Shown: positions 53,839-63,104 of the stretch, in pieces | How the letters are laid out: each line of letters opens with the position of its first letter | Numbering within the stretch: position 1 is the first letter of the stretch | From: Devosia lucknowensis | GTDB lineage: Bacteria; Pseudomonadota; Alphaproteobacteria; Rhizobiales; Devosiaceae | Length of the DNA stretch: 64,000 nt | NCBI RefSeq assembly: GCF_900177655.1 | Contig: NZ_FXWK01000001.1 | Span: forward strand, 2,170,001-2,234,000 | Reading direction: 5' to 3' | Position numbers and translations under genes: made by a program | Notes under the pieces: model-generated | What the model saw: only the letters and a program-made list of their open reading frames with translations | Told to the model about the DNA's origin: nothing | Database searches by the model: none

Positions 53839-54846
53839 ATGGCAGTTCGCGTCGCCATCAATGGTTTTGGCCGTATCGGCCGCAATGTTCTCCGCGCCAT
53901 CATCGAGAGCGGCCGCACCGATATCGAAGTCGTGGCCATCAATGACCTGGGCCCCGTGGAAACCAATGCCCACCTGCTGCGCTTCGACAGCGTGCATGGC
54001 CGTTTCCCCCACACCGTAACCGTTGCCGGCGACACCATCGACGTTGGTCGTGGCCCGATCAAGGTGACCGCGGAACGCGATCCCGCCAACCTGCCGCATG
54101 CCGCAATGGGCGTCGATATCGCGCTCGAATGCACCGGCATCTTCACCTCCAAGGAAAAGGCCTCGGCTCATCTGAAGGCCGGCGCCAAGAAGGTGATCAT
54201 TTCGGCCCCCGGCGACGGCGCTGACAAGACCATCGTCTACGGCATCAACCACACGAGCCTGACCAAGGACGACGTGGTGATCTCGAACGCCTCGTGCACC
54301 ACCAACTGCCTCGCTCCGCTTGCCTATGTCCTGCACAAGGAATTCGGCATCGAAAAGGGCATGATGACCACGATCCATTCGTATACCGGTGACCAGCCGA
54401 CGCTCGACACCATGCACAAGGATCTCTATCGCGGCCGCGCCGCTGCACTCTCGCAGATCCCGACCTCGACCGGCGCCGCCAAGGCCATCGGCCTCGTGCT
54501 GCCCGAACTCAAGGGCAAGCTCGACGGCGTCTCGATCCGCGTGCCGACCCCGAACGTCTCCTGCGTCGACTTCAAGTTCATTGCCAAGCGCAATGTCACG
54601 GCCGAGGAAATCAACGCTGCGGTCAAGAAGTATGCCGATGGCGAACTCAAGGGCGTGCTCGGCTACACCGACCAGCCCAACGTTTCCATCGACTTCAACC
54701 ACGATCCGCATTCCTCGACCATGGCGCTGGACCAGACCAAGGTCATGGACGGCAACTTCGTGTCGGTGCTGAGCTGGTACGACAATGAGTGGGGCTTCTC
54801 GAACCGCATGGGCGACACCGCCGTCGCGCTGGCCAAGACGCTCTAA
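53839..54846 (+). CDS. gap: Glyceraldehyde-3-phosphate dehydrogenase, type I
   Basis: 335 aa. NAD motif [15 protein letters not shown] (residues 7-21), catalytic Cys in [14 protein letters not shown] (about 154), His in SYTGDQ/THDPHS region, and [11 protein letters not shown] at the C end. Oxidises GAP to 1,3-BPG. tkt-gap is a normal order; pgk and fba, usually next, lie 6-8 kb away on the other strand. A strong terminator follows 27 nt after the stop. Confidence 0.97.
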   Translation: MAVRVAINGFGRIGRNVLRAIIESGRTDIEVVAINDLGPVETNAHLLRFDSVHGRFPHTVTVAGDTIDVGRGPIKVTAERDPANLPHAAMGVDIALECTGIFTSKEKASAHLKAGAKKVIISAPGDGADKTIVYGINHTSLTKDDVVISNASCTTNCLAPLAYVLHKEFGIEKGMMTTIHSYTGDQPTLDTMHKDLYRGRAAALSQIPTSTGAAKAIGLVLPELKGKLDGVSIRVPTPNVSCVDFKFIAKRNVTAEEINAAVKKYADGELKGVLGYTDQPNVSIDFNHDPHSSTMALDQTKVMDGNFVSVLSWYDNEWGFSNRMGDTAVALAKTL

Positions 54847-54872
54847 GCGAGCGGGTTGAGGCATTGAACGGT

Positions 54873-54902
54873 AAAGGGCGTCCTCCGGGGCGCCCTTTTT
54901 TT
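54873..54902 (+). terminator. Rho-independent terminator after gap
   Basis: Eight-bp arms AAAGGGCG / CGCCCTTT with a 10-nt loop (TCCTCCGGGG), followed by a run of T. It ends the tkt-gap transcript. Confidence 0.88.
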
Positions 54903-54924
54903 GATAGCCTGCCCATACGCCGGG

Positions 54925-55014
54925 CCGCCCGCGGGCTTGACCCGGGGGCCAGCACCAGCGCTCACTGAGGCAGATGCGTCACCGGCGAGTGGTCCTCGGG
55001 TCGAGCCCGAGGAC
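54925..55014. repeat. Two palindromic repeats (REP-like)
   Basis: At 54928-54949 a GC palindrome with the core CGGGCTTGACCCG, and at 54992-55014 perfect 9-bp arms GTCCTCGGG / CCCGAGGAC around TCGAG. The cores CGGGTCAAGCCCG (reverse complement) and CGGGTCGAGCCCG match that at 46279-46301 (CGGGACAAGCCCG). They fill the gap between gap and the next gene. Confidence 0.65.
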
Positions 55015-55035
55015 GGCACGGAGTTTGGGAAAAGA

Positions 55036-55566
55036 ATGCCGCTCAATCGATCCATCCGCTGGCGCGGGCTTGATCTTGCCACGCTCGAGCACGCCCACGT
55101 CACCGCCAATGGACGCGACGTCAGGATCCGCGGCGCCATCATCGGGCCTGATTTCGGACTTTTCTACCGCCTCAAGCTCGATGAAAACGGCCACACGCGC
55201 ACCGTCAAGATCGAGCGCACCGACGGCAAGGTGCTGGAACTCTTTGCGGACGGCGCCGGCGGCTGGTCGGACGATCGGGCCGAACCCATACCCGCCCTGC
55301 GCGGATGCCTCGACGTGGACATCTGGCCCACCCCGATGACCAACGCCCTGCCCATCTGGCGCACCGCCTGGAGCGACCAACCCGTTCGTTTCGCCATGGC
55401 CTGGATCGACGCCACCGATTTCAGTTTCAAGCGGTCCGAGCAGATCTTGACCAAGCTCGATGATACGCATTTCCGCTTTCAATCAGCCGATTTCGAAGCG
55501 GTGCTGGAAGTGGACGCAGACGGACTGGTCGTGAATTATTCACAGCTGTTCGAGCGCATGGAGTGA
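55036..55566 (+). CDS. Putative glycolipid-binding domain protein (DUF1089-like)
   Basis: 176 aa from ATG 55036 (GGGAAAAGA upstream). Beta-rich soluble protein: IRWRGLDLATLEHAHVTANG, LFYRLKLDENGHTRTVKIE, ELFADGAGGWSDDRAEPIPA, LRGCLDVDIWPTPMTNALPIW. This pattern fits the PF06475 putative glycolipid-binding family. No signal peptide. The gap gene before it ends with a terminator, so it has its own promoter. Function is not established in the family. Confidence 0.78.
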   Translation: MPLNRSIRWRGLDLATLEHAHVTANGRDVRIRGAIIGPDFGLFYRLKLDENGHTRTVKIERTDGKVLELFADGAGGWSDDRAEPIPALRGCLDVDIWPTPMTNALPIWRTAWSDQPVRFAMAWIDATDFSFKRSEQILTKLDDTHFRFQSADFEAVLEVDADGLVVNYSQLFERME

Positions 55567-55750
55567 CGCTGGAAGGCTCGGGTGATGGTGGGCAGGAACC
55601 CCTCCAGACCACGGGAATTCGCTCGGGCCTGACCGGAGTGCTGAACGTTGTGTGGGAGTAGAAGGGCCCCGGGGTTTCGCGTAGCTCAACCCGTGATCGG
55701 CTCACAATGCTCCGCCGGAGCATTCTGGCGGCACTGCGCGCCGTCGCCGA

Positions 55751-56776
55751 TTACCCCTCCGTCAGTTTGAATTCGATGCGACGGTTGCGGCGATAGGCTT
55801 CTTCGCTCGTTCCGGGGTCGAGCGGCGTGAACTCGCCGAAGCCGGCCGCAACCAGCCGATTGGGCGAGACGCCGCGCGACACCAGATACTGGGCCACCGA
55901 GATGGCGCGCGCCGCCGAAAGTTCCCAGTTGGACGGGAAACGCGCATTGGAAATCGGGCGGCTGTCGGTATGGCCATCGATGCGCAGCACCCAATTGATA
56001 TCGGGCGGAATTTCGGTCTCGAGCTGCAGGATGGCATCGGCCAAGGCGTCGAGCTCGGGCGTGCCAGCCGGATCGATATCGGCCTGGCCGGGATCGAACA
56101 GCACTTCGGACTGGAACACGAAGCGGTCGCCCACGACCCGCACATCTGCGCGTGTTTCCAGGATCTGGCGCAGACGGCCGAAAAAGTCGGATCGATAGCG
56201 GCTGAGATCCTGAACGCGCTGCGCCAGCGCCACATTGAGGCGGCGGCCGAGATCGGCGATCTGCGTCCGCGATTCCGCATCGCGGTCTTCGGAGGCTTCA
56301 AGCGCCGCCTCCAGCGCGCCGATCTGCGTGCGCAGCGCGGCAAGCTGCTGGTTGAGCAGGGCCACCTGCGCATTGGCTTCATCGGAGAGCTGCTGCGCTT
56401 CAAGGAGGTCCGACTCGAGGCCGGCGATGCTCGCGTCGCGGTCGCCGAGGCCGGCGCCAATGCCGGCCAGCTGGTCGGTGAGGGACTGGTTCTCGGACTG
56501 GGCGCCGGCCAGCGTCGCCGTCAGCGTCGCCAGTTGTGAGGTCAGATCATCGGAATTGGCACGCTCGAGCTGCAGCAGGTCGGTAAGCTCGGCGATCTGG
56601 CTGTTGAGCCGCGCCAACGCCGTGTCGCGGCCCTGGATTTCCTGCCCCAGGAAGAACTGCGTCAGCATGAACAGGCTGAGCATGAAGATGATGACGAGCA
56701 AAAGGCTCGACAGCGCATCGACAAAGCCTGGCCAGTAATTGGCTTCCTGTCTGCGACGGGCGCGCGCTCCAGGCAT
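55751..56776 (-). CDS. OmpA-domain, MotB-like membrane protein
   Basis: 341 aa. One N-terminal span (residues about 15-40, YWPGFVDALSSLLLVIIFML, with Asp in the span as in MotB), a long coiled-coil/heptad region (about 50-190) rich in A, L, Q, and a C-terminal OmpA peptidoglycan domain with the motif DGHTDSRPI and NWELSAARAISVAQYL. It forms, with the gene before it, a stator-like pair. It is outside the flagellar and Tol clusters. The gap of 3 nt to the partner means one operon. Confidence 0.88.
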   Translation of the reverse strand: MPGARARRRQEANYWPGFVDALSSLLLVIIFMLSLFMLTQFFLGQEIQGRDTALARLNSQIAELTDLLQLERANSDDLTSQLATLTATLAGAQSENQSLTDQLAGIGAGLGDRDASIAGLESDLLEAQQLSDEANAQVALLNQQLAALRTQIGALEAALEASEDRDAESRTQIADLGRRLNVALAQRVQDLSRYRSDFFGRLRQILETRADVRVVGDRFVFQSEVLFDPGQADIDPAGTPELDALADAILQLETEIPPDINWVLRIDGHTDSRPISNARFPSNWELSAARAISVAQYLVSRGVSPNRLVAAGFGEFTPLDPGTSEEAYRRNRRIEFKLTEG

Positions 56777-56779
56777 GGA

Positions 56780-57766
56780 TCAGTTCCGGCGCTCGTTGTC
56801 GGCTTCGTTCAGCATCGCCTCGATCAGGTCGCGCAGCTTCTTGTTGGTCTCGCCCTGCTCGGTGATGTACTTGCGCAGGTCGTCCTGCTCGGTGCGGATG
56901 TGCTTGACCAGACCATCGATGCCGCGCGCCAGCTCGGCCATGGCGCGGATGGCATTCTGCGATGAATTCTGGTTTTGCATGTTGGCGCCCAGCCGCTCGA
57001 TGGCCGCCGTCATGTCGGGGCCGCCGGCATTGGCCTGCATGGCGCTGACCGGATGATCGAGCTCGGTCATGGAGGTCATCCAGTCCTCGAGATCGGTATA
57101 GAAGGCGTTCTGCGCCTGGCTCGTCTGCAGGTCGAGGAACCCCAGCACCAGCGAGCCGGCAAGGCCGAACAGCGAGGACGAGAACGCCGTGCCCATGCCG
57201 CCCAGCGGTGCGGCGAGGCCTTCCTTGAGGTTGGAAAACAGCGCGGCACTGTCGGCCGAGGTGACGTCGAGCGCATTGATCACGCCCGCCACCGAGCCCA
57301 CGGTTTCGAGCAGGCCGTAGAACGTGCCCATGAGCCCGAGGAATACCAGCAGGCCCGTGAGGTAGCGCGAGGTATCCTTGGCTTCATCGAGGCGATTGCC
57401 CACGCTGTCGAGAATGGAGCGCATCGAGGACGGGGTGATCACCGCCTCGCCGATCCGCTCGCGCAGGAGCCCGGCGACAGGGGCCAGCAGCACCGGCGGA
57501 CGCGTCGAAGACACCGAGCCGTCCTGCAGGGAATTGACCCACTTCACTTCCGGAAAGAGCCGGAAAATCTGACGAAAGCTGAGAAAGATGCCGATGAACA
57601 GGGCAAAGAAGATCATCGAATTGATGAAAGGGTTCGCCCAGAAGAAGGTGACGATGTTGGTAAACAGTATGGCGGCGACGAGGCCTACCAGCACGAGGAA
57701 GATGATGATCTTGACGAGGTAAACCGTCGGGCTGGCGAGATGGTAGGGATCGTAAGTCTGCGTCAT
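56780..57766 (-). CDS. MotA/TolQ/ExbB-family proton-channel protein
   Basis: 328 aa with spans at about residues 16-38, 47-63, 138-160 (LTGLLVFLGLMGTFYGLLET) and 195-220 (GGMGTAFSSSLFGLAGSLVLGF). The GTFYGLLETVG and GMGTAFSSSLFGL segments are the family's channel motifs. A long C-terminal coiled coil (about 260-320) follows. It should form a five-subunit channel with the OmpA/MotB-like partner downstream. Conserved in Hyphomicrobiales core genomes; its function is poorly known. Confidence 0.88.
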   Translation of the reverse strand: MTQTYDPYHLASPTVYLVKIIIFLVLVGLVAAILFTNIVTFFWANPFINSMIFFALFIGIFLSFRQIFRLFPEVKWVNSLQDGSVSSTRPPVLLAPVAGLLRERIGEAVITPSSMRSILDSVGNRLDEAKDTSRYLTGLLVFLGLMGTFYGLLETVGSVAGVINALDVTSADSAALFSNLKEGLAAPLGGMGTAFSSSLFGLAGSLVLGFLDLQTSQAQNAFYTDLEDWMTSMTELDHPVSAMQANAGGPDMTAAIERLGANMQNQNSSQNAIRAMAELARGIDGLVKHIRTEQDDLRKYITEQGETNKKLRDLIEAMLNEADNERRN

Positions 57767-57887
57767 CTTTGCCGAACCTTGCCCCTCACGCGCAAATCAT
57801 CCGTCGCCGAGACTAGAGGCGGGCGAAAGGCGTGACAATGGAAAAGGTTAACGACGCGCCCAGACGTGAAGGGCGGGCACGCCTTCC

Positions 57888-58682
57888 CTACTGGATCGTG
57901 CGCAGTGTCTTGAGCAACTGACCGTGCAGTGTCTCGTTGCCCGCAACGATCTGGCCATTCCAGACCGAGCCGGTGGTACCGGCAAAATCCGACACGAGGC
58001 CGCCGGCCTCCTTGACCATCAGCAGGCCGGGCGCCACGTCCCAGGGCTTGAGCCCTGCTTCCCACAGCGCATCGAAACGGCCAGCGGCAAGCCAGGCCAT
58101 GTCCACCGCGATGGAGCCGGAACGGCGGATGCCGGCGACCGCCGGATTGACCGAACCGAGCTGGCGCAGCTGCAGCGTGTCGTTGGAGGTACCCTGGGTC
58201 TTGATGCCGGTGGACACCACGGCATCGGACAGGTGGCGGCGGCCGGCGACGCGCAGGCGCTTGGTATCGGCCAGCCAGGCGCCGCCGCCCTTTTCGGCGG
58301 TGTAGAGTTCGTCCATGACCGGATTGTAGATCACCGAGGCCACGATTTCGTCGCCGCGCTGCAGCGCGATGGCCACGGCAAAGAGCGGGATGGAATGGAG
58401 GAAATTGGTGGTTCCGTCGAGCGGATCGATGATCCAGGTGTGCTGGCCATCGGTGCCGGCGACTTCCCCACCCTCTTCCATCAGAAAGGCATAGGTCGGA
58501 CGGGCCTTGCGCAGCTCGTCATAGACGATCTGTTCGGCCCGCAGATCGGCCTTGGACACGAAATCGGCAGGGCCCTTGCGCGATACCTGCAGGTTCTCGA
58601 CCTCGTTGAAGTCGCGGCCCAGGGACTTGCCGGCCTTGATGGCAGCGCTGACCATGACGTTGAGAAGGGCGGAACGCGCCAT
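57888..58682 (-). CDS. Inositol monophosphatase family protein
   Basis: 264 aa. Metal motifs: Glu in MEEGGEVAG-type region (FLMEEGG), WIIDPLDGTTNFLHSIPLF (residues about 82-100), and a late WDVAPGLLMVKEAGG with catalytic Asp (about 210). It hydrolyses inositol monophosphates or, in bacteria, related sugar phosphates (SuhB family). Stands 121 nt upstream of the stator-like pair, same strand. Confidence 0.94.
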   Translation of the reverse strand: MARSALLNVMVSAAIKAGKSLGRDFNEVENLQVSRKGPADFVSKADLRAEQIVYDELRKARPTYAFLMEEGGEVAGTDGQHTWIIDPLDGTTNFLHSIPLFAVAIALQRGDEIVASVIYNPVMDELYTAEKGGGAWLADTKRLRVAGRRHLSDAVVSTGIKTQGTSNDTLQLRQLGSVNPAVAGIRRSGSIAVDMAWLAAGRFDALWEAGLKPWDVAPGLLMVKEAGGLVSDFAGTTGSVWNGQIVAGNETLHGQLLKTLRTIQ

Positions 58683-58799
58683 TGCAAATTGCTCGCTAGC
58701 TCAAGCGGGTCGGACGGGGCGGGCAGAGGGACTGCCTGCCGGCACGGGACGCCGCGGATTGAAGTGTGGCGGGCTTATTGCCCCAGAACAGCTTGAGGT

Positions 58800-59912
58800 T
58801 CAAGGGTCTTGCGCCGGATCGGGCTCGGCCGGGGTTTCTTCGGATGTCGCCGCACCGCTCTCGGCCGGATTGGGGTCGACGACCTGGCTTGGTGCGTTTC
58901 CAGCATCGGTCGGCGCCGGCAGGACCGGGCCCTGGACCGCGGCAGGCGCCACTTCGGCCTGGGCGCCCGGCGGCGTCGAAGGCCAGAACCGTGCCCTTTC
59001 CTCGGCCCGCGCCAACCCATCCGAGGTCAGAGACACCAGCATGCGATCAAGATCAGGATCGTTGAGGCCCTGGCGCCGGGCCAGTGCGCGCCACATGGCC
59101 GCTTCCTCGAGATCGACCGGCACGCCCTCGCCAACCGCGAGAAGCTTGGCGTAGCGATTCTGCGCGACCACACTGCCCGCCTCTGCGGCAATGCCATACC
59201 AGCGCGCCGCTTCGGCGATGTCACGGTCTACACCCTGGCCAAGATAGAGCAGCGTGGCAAAGTCGACCTGCGCATCGACCAGCCCCTTTTCGGCCGCCAG
59301 ACCCATGTATCGCGCCCCCTCTGCGAGGTCGGGAGCGACGCCCGCGCCTTCGAGCAGCATGGCGCCATAGTCGTAGAGCGCTTCGGGCAATTCGGCGTCC
59401 GCAGCCTCTTTCATGAGGCTTGCGGCGACCGTAAGGCTGGGCTCGGCATACACGCCTTCGACATGGAGCAGCGCCAGATTGTACTTTGCCGGCACGTATC
59501 CGGCTTCCGCCGAAGCCTCGAACAGCTCGGCGGCCCGCTCGCGATTGCGCGGCACGCCTGTGCCCGCCTGATAGAGCATGCCGAGTTCGAACGTCGCGAG
59601 CCGGTCGCCATTGCGCGACGCCAGCTGGTACCAGCCGGCAGCGCGTTCGTCATTCTGCGCCACGCCCAGACCGCGCGCATAAATCTCCGCAATCAGCGTC
59701 TGCGCAGCCGCATCGCCCTGCTCGGCGCGGGGCAAGGCCAGTTCGAGCGCCGTCAGGTAATAGCCGCGCTGAAAGGCACCGAAGGCATAATCTGTTGGGA
59801 CGCGCGGACCGAACACATCATTGCTGATGGCGTCGGCCGCATTGTTCTGCGCCCAGGCCGGGGTGGCGAGGCCACAAAGGAGCAGGAGCGCCAGGGGACG
59901 GATCAGCTTCAT
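58800..59912 (-). CDS. Exported Sel1-repeat protein
   Basis: 370 aa from ATG 59912 (overlaps the ThiE-like stop by ATGA). A signal peptide (KLIRPLALLLLCGLATPAWA) precedes about six Sel1 repeats of 36 residues (e.g. AAGWYQLASRNGDRLATFEL, AARWYGIAAEAGSVVAQNRY), and a C-terminal Pro/Ala/Glu-rich tail (PAEPDPAQDP). Sel1 proteins are scaffolds, often for signalling or envelope complexes. It is translationally coupled to the ThiE-like gene. Confidence 0.9.
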   Translation of the reverse strand: MKLIRPLALLLLCGLATPAWAQNNAADAISNDVFGPRVPTDYAFGAFQRGYYLTALELALPRAEQGDAAAQTLIAEIYARGLGVAQNDERAAGWYQLASRNGDRLATFELGMLYQAGTGVPRNRERAAELFEASAEAGYVPAKYNLALLHVEGVYAEPSLTVAASLMKEAADAELPEALYDYGAMLLEGAGVAPDLAEGARYMGLAAEKGLVDAQVDFATLLYLGQGVDRDIAEAARWYGIAAEAGSVVAQNRYAKLLAVGEGVPVDLEEAAMWRALARRQGLNDPDLDRMLVSLTSDGLARAEERARFWPSTPPGAQAEVAPAAVQGPVLPAPTDAGNAPSQVVDPNPAESGAATSEETPAEPDPAQDP

Positions 59913-60514
59913 GCGGAGGCCTTGACCGCCTTGTCGAAGCCCGACAGCGCGGCGCCCGCATCCGGGGCCGCCCAGACGCAGTCGGACAACGCCAGGAACT
60001 CGGCGGGCGTCGATGTGACCAGCGCCTGGTCGGCGGCCGGATCGGAATAGATGGCAGGAACCTCGAAGGTCTCGGCCCACCATTGCGCGAGTTCGGCTGC
60101 CTGCGGATCGGTGGCGCCGCCCAAGGGGCCGAACATCAGATAGTCCACATCCAGTTCGCCAAAGCTCATGGCATCGTGGCGCGTGCGGACATTGCCGGCG
60201 CCGACGATCCCGTCGGGCTTGAGTGCGGCGACGGCGGCACGAATGGCCTTTACGCCACCCGAGGTCACATGGACGCCATCCGCACCGAGTGTTCGTGCCA
60301 TTTCGACATCATCCTCGATGAGCACAGCCGCACCGGCGGCCTGTCCGATCTGCACGATCCGTTCGGCCATTGCCGCGTAGCCGGCATCATCAAGCGCACC
60401 ACGGCGGATCAGCAGTGCCGCGACCTCAGGGCCGGACAGCACGCCCATCAGCTGGCGCGGAAACTGCTCGGGATTGGGAGCCTCTGGAGTGATGAGATAG
60501 AGCTGCGGAGCCAT
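59909..60514 (-). CDS. ThiE/TenI-like protein (thiamine phosphate synthase family)
   Basis: 201 aa TIM-barrel with the pattern of ThiE: LYLITPE at the N terminus, LIEDDVEMARTLGADGVHV in the middle, and YLMFGPLGGATDP near 130. The thiazole- and pyrimidine-binding residues of true ThiE (e.g. HLGQ-D and TKxK) are not fully kept (HVTSGG, GATDP), so it may be a TenI-like or diverged member. It is coupled to a Sel1 gene, not to thi genes. The synthase activity is uncertain. Confidence 0.72.
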   Translation of the reverse strand: MAPQLYLITPEAPNPEQFPRQLMGVLSGPEVAALLIRRGALDDAGYAAMAERIVQIGQAAGAAVLIEDDVEMARTLGADGVHVTSGGVKAIRAAVAALKPDGIVGAGNVRTRHDAMSFGELDVDYLMFGPLGGATDPQAAELAQWWAETFEVPAIYSDPAADQALVTSTPAEFLALSDCVWAAPDAGAALSGFDKAVKASA

Positions 60515-60626
60515 GGTGTTCCCGGGTAAGGACGACGCTCCCTAGGACGCCATTTTGGCAAGAAAGGGACACGCCTCAATAGGGGCTGGACCAGATATAG
60601 GCAATGGCTGGCGCCGCAAATGAAAA

Positions 60627-60656
60627 GCGCGCGTCCCCGGGGCAGGGAACGCGCGC
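60627..60656 (-). terminator. Rho-independent terminator after fba
   Basis: Eight-bp arms GCGCGCGT / ACGCGCGC with a 14-nt loop; on the minus strand it is followed by TTTTCATTT. It lies 36 nt after the fba stop and separates it from the ThiE-like gene. Confidence 0.85.
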
Positions 60657-60691
60657 GACCGCGACGTTGGGTTCGCGGCCTGGAACCTCGC

Positions 60692-61720
60692 TCAGGCAGC
60701 CCGGTCGAGATCGTTCGACCACTCGCCCAGCGCCGCCAGCGAATTCATGTGGGCCCTGTGGGCAAAAGCCTCGCGGGCGGCGGTGAAGTTTTCGCGACGA
60801 CCCGCCCAGGTGCGCAGGGCCACGTTCTGGAGGGCGCGACCGTAGGAGAAGGTCATTGGCCAGGGCTTGCCCGCAATGCGGTTCATCGATGACAGGTGAC
60901 CGGTCGCTTCTTCGTCGGTCTGCCCGCCGGAAAGGAAGGCAATCCCCGGAACAGCAGCCGGCACATGCTCCTTCAGCACGTCGACGGTTCGGCGGGCCAC
61001 CTCGTCGATGCTTGGACGCTCACGCGAGTTGATGCCGGGCAGGATCATGTTGGGCTTGAGCAGCATGCCGGCCAGATCGACACCGGCCAGGCGCAGTTCC
61101 TTGAACACATTTTCCAGCACGTCGCCGGTCACCTGGGCGCAACGTTCCATCGAATGATTGCCGGGCTCGCCATCACCGACCACTTCGGGCTCGACGATCG
61201 GAACGATGCCGGCTTCCTGGCACAGCATGGCATAGCGGGCCAGAGCATGGGCATTGGCGCGGATATTGTTGCGGGTCGGGGCGATGTCGTTGATGGTGAT
61301 GACCGCACGCCACTTGGCAAATCCTGCGCCCAGCTGGGCATATTGCTCCAGGCGCTGACGCAGCCCATCAAGACCCTCGGTGATCTTCTCGCCGCTCTCG
61401 CCCGGCATCGGGAAAGCGCCGCGATCGACCTTGATTCCGGGAATGACATCGGCATCGGCGAGGATGGCGCGGAACGGTGTGCCGTCGGCGGCTTCCTGCT
61501 TCAGCGTCTCCTCGGTGAGGATGACGCCGGAGATGTATTTGCGCATGGCGTCGGACGCGCCGAACAGCATCTCGCGATAATCGCGGCGCAATTCGAGCGT
61601 GTTGGGCAGGTTGATCTTGGAAAAGCGCTTGCCGATCGTGCCCTCCGATTCATCGGCGGCAAGAATGCCCATGCCTGGTGTCATGAGCTTCTGGGCGATC
61701 GCATTGAGCGACTTGGTCAT
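60692..61720 (-). CDS. fba: Fructose-bisphosphate aldolase, class I
   Basis: 342 aa, class I type. N-terminal GILAADESEGTIGKRF, Lys that forms the Schiff base in GMLLKPNMILPG (about residue 222-230), and GIAFLSGGQTDEEATGHL. It splits fructose-1,6-bisphosphate without metal. Ordinary in alphaproteobacteria that have the animal-type enzyme. It follows pgk by 181 nt on the same strand. Confidence 0.96.
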   Translation of the reverse strand: MTKSLNAIAQKLMTPGMGILAADESEGTIGKRFSKINLPNTLELRRDYREMLFGASDAMRKYISGVILTEETLKQEAADGTPFRAILADADVIPGIKVDRGAFPMPGESGEKITEGLDGLRQRLEQYAQLGAGFAKWRAVITINDIAPTRNNIRANAHALARYAMLCQEAGIVPIVEPEVVGDGEPGNHSMERCAQVTGDVLENVFKELRLAGVDLAGMLLKPNMILPGINSRERPSIDEVARRTVDVLKEHVPAAVPGIAFLSGGQTDEEATGHLSSMNRIAGKPWPMTFSYGRALQNVALRTWAGRRENFTAAREAFAHRAHMNSLAALGEWSNDLDRAA

Positions 61721-61901
61721 GGCGGTGTGAACCTCGGATCTTCGTTGATCCAGAGATTAGACTTTCGTCACGCCGCTTTCGATTAGACGTCCGGTTATAA
61801 GACGAAAGGATGATCTTGTATGGTAGATTTTACTGGAACCTAAAACAGGTCGAAGGAGCACCGGAGGCGCCCCTGCCTGAAGTGTTTGGGTTCCAGCCCT
61901 G

Positions 61902-63104
61902 CTATTTCTTCAGCGCTTCGACGCCCGGAAGCGGCTTGCCTTCCATCCATTCAAGGAACGCACCGCCGGCCGTCGAGACATAGGTGAGCTTGTCCTTGAC
62001 CCCGGCGTGGGCCAGTGCGCTCACCGTGTCGCCACCACCGGCCACGGAAACGAGGAGGTCGTCATGGGTGCGCTTGGCGACATGCTTGGCGATAGCCACG
62101 GTGCCCGCGTCGAACGGCTCCATTTCGAAAGCGCCGACCGGACCGTTCCAGACCACCGTATGCGCATCGTCGATGGCGCCGTTGATGCGCTCGATCGAGG
62201 ACGGCCCGATATCCAGGATCATGCCATCGGGGTCGATGGCGTCGACGCCATAGAGACGGGTCGGCGAATTGGCCTTGAAATGCCACGACACCACGGCATC
62301 GATGGGCAGGATGATGGCGCAGTTGGCCTTGTCCGCCTTGTCCATGATCCGGCGGGCCGTATCGGCGAGATCCTTCTCGCAGAGCGACTTGCCCACGCCA
62401 TGACCCTGCGCGAACAGGAATGTGTTGGCCATGCCGCCGCCGATGACCAGACCATCGACCTTGGTCACGAGGTTCTCGAGCAGATCGATCTTGGAGGAAA
62501 CCTTGGCGCCGCCAACGATGGCCACCACCGGCTTCTTCGGCTTGCCGAGACCTGATTCCAGCGCCTTGAGCTCCGCTTCCATAGCCAGACCTGCAGCGGC
62601 AGGCAGCAGCCGCGCCAGCGCTTCGGTGGAGGCATGGGCGCGGTGCGCGGCGGAGAAGGCATCGTTGACATAAACGTCACCGAGACTGGCCATGCGCTTG
62701 GCCAGTTCCGGATCGTTCTCCTCCTCGCCCGGATGGAAACGGGTGTTTTCGAGCACCAGCACCGCACCGGCCGGAGCCTCATCGATGGCTTTCTTGGCGG
62801 CGCTCACGTCGACCCAGTCGGTCGCGACGAAGCCGACCGGATGGCCGGTCTCATTGGCGACTGCCTCGCAGACCTGCTCGAGCGAGAATTCCGGATCGAC
62901 CTTCCCCTTGGGACGGCCGAAATGACTGAGAAGAATGGCCTTGCCATCCTTCTTGACGATCTCGCGGATGGTGGGAACCAGACGCTCGATGCGGGTCGCG
63001 TCGGTGACCTTGCCATCGGCAACCGGAACGTTGAGGTCGGCCCGCAGCAGCACGCGCTTGCCCGTCAGATCGAGTTCGTCGAGCGTCTTGAAACCATTGC
63101 CCAT
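61902..63104 (-). CDS. pgk: Phosphoglycerate kinase
   Basis: 400 aa. The N-terminal RADLNVP (residues 22-28), substrate motif [10 protein letters not shown], hinge [19 protein letters not shown], and nucleotide loop GGGDTVSAL near 375. It makes ATP from 1,3-BPG. Part of a split glycolytic set: tkt-gap on the plus strand 7 kb away, pgk-fba here on the minus strand. Confidence 0.98.
   Translation of the reverse strand: MGNGFKTLDELDLTGKRVLLRADLNVPVADGKVTDATRIERLVPTIREIVKKDGKAILLSHFGRPKGKVDPEFSLEQVCEAVANETGHPVGFVATDWVDVSAAKKAIDEAPAGAVLVLENTRFHPGEEENDPELAKRMASLGDVYVNDAFSAAHRAHASTEALARLLPAAAGLAMEAELKALESGLGKPKKPVVAIVGGAKVSSKIDLLENLVTKVDGLVIGGGMANTFLFAQGHGVGKSLCEKDLADTARRIMDKADKANCAIILPIDAVVSWHFKANSPTRLYGVDAIDPDGMILDIGPSSIERINGAIDDAHTVVWNGPVGAFEMEPFDAGTVAIAKHVAKRTHDDLLVSVAGGGDTVSALAHAGVKDKLTYVSTAGGAFLEWMEGKPLPGVEALKK

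Noticed and set aside
55751..57766. Zorya-type defence system (ZorA/ZorB)
   Set aside because: The pair has MotA- and OmpA-like parts, but no ZorC/D/E gene is adjacent and the surroundings are core metabolic genes, so a housekeeping stator-like pair is more likely.
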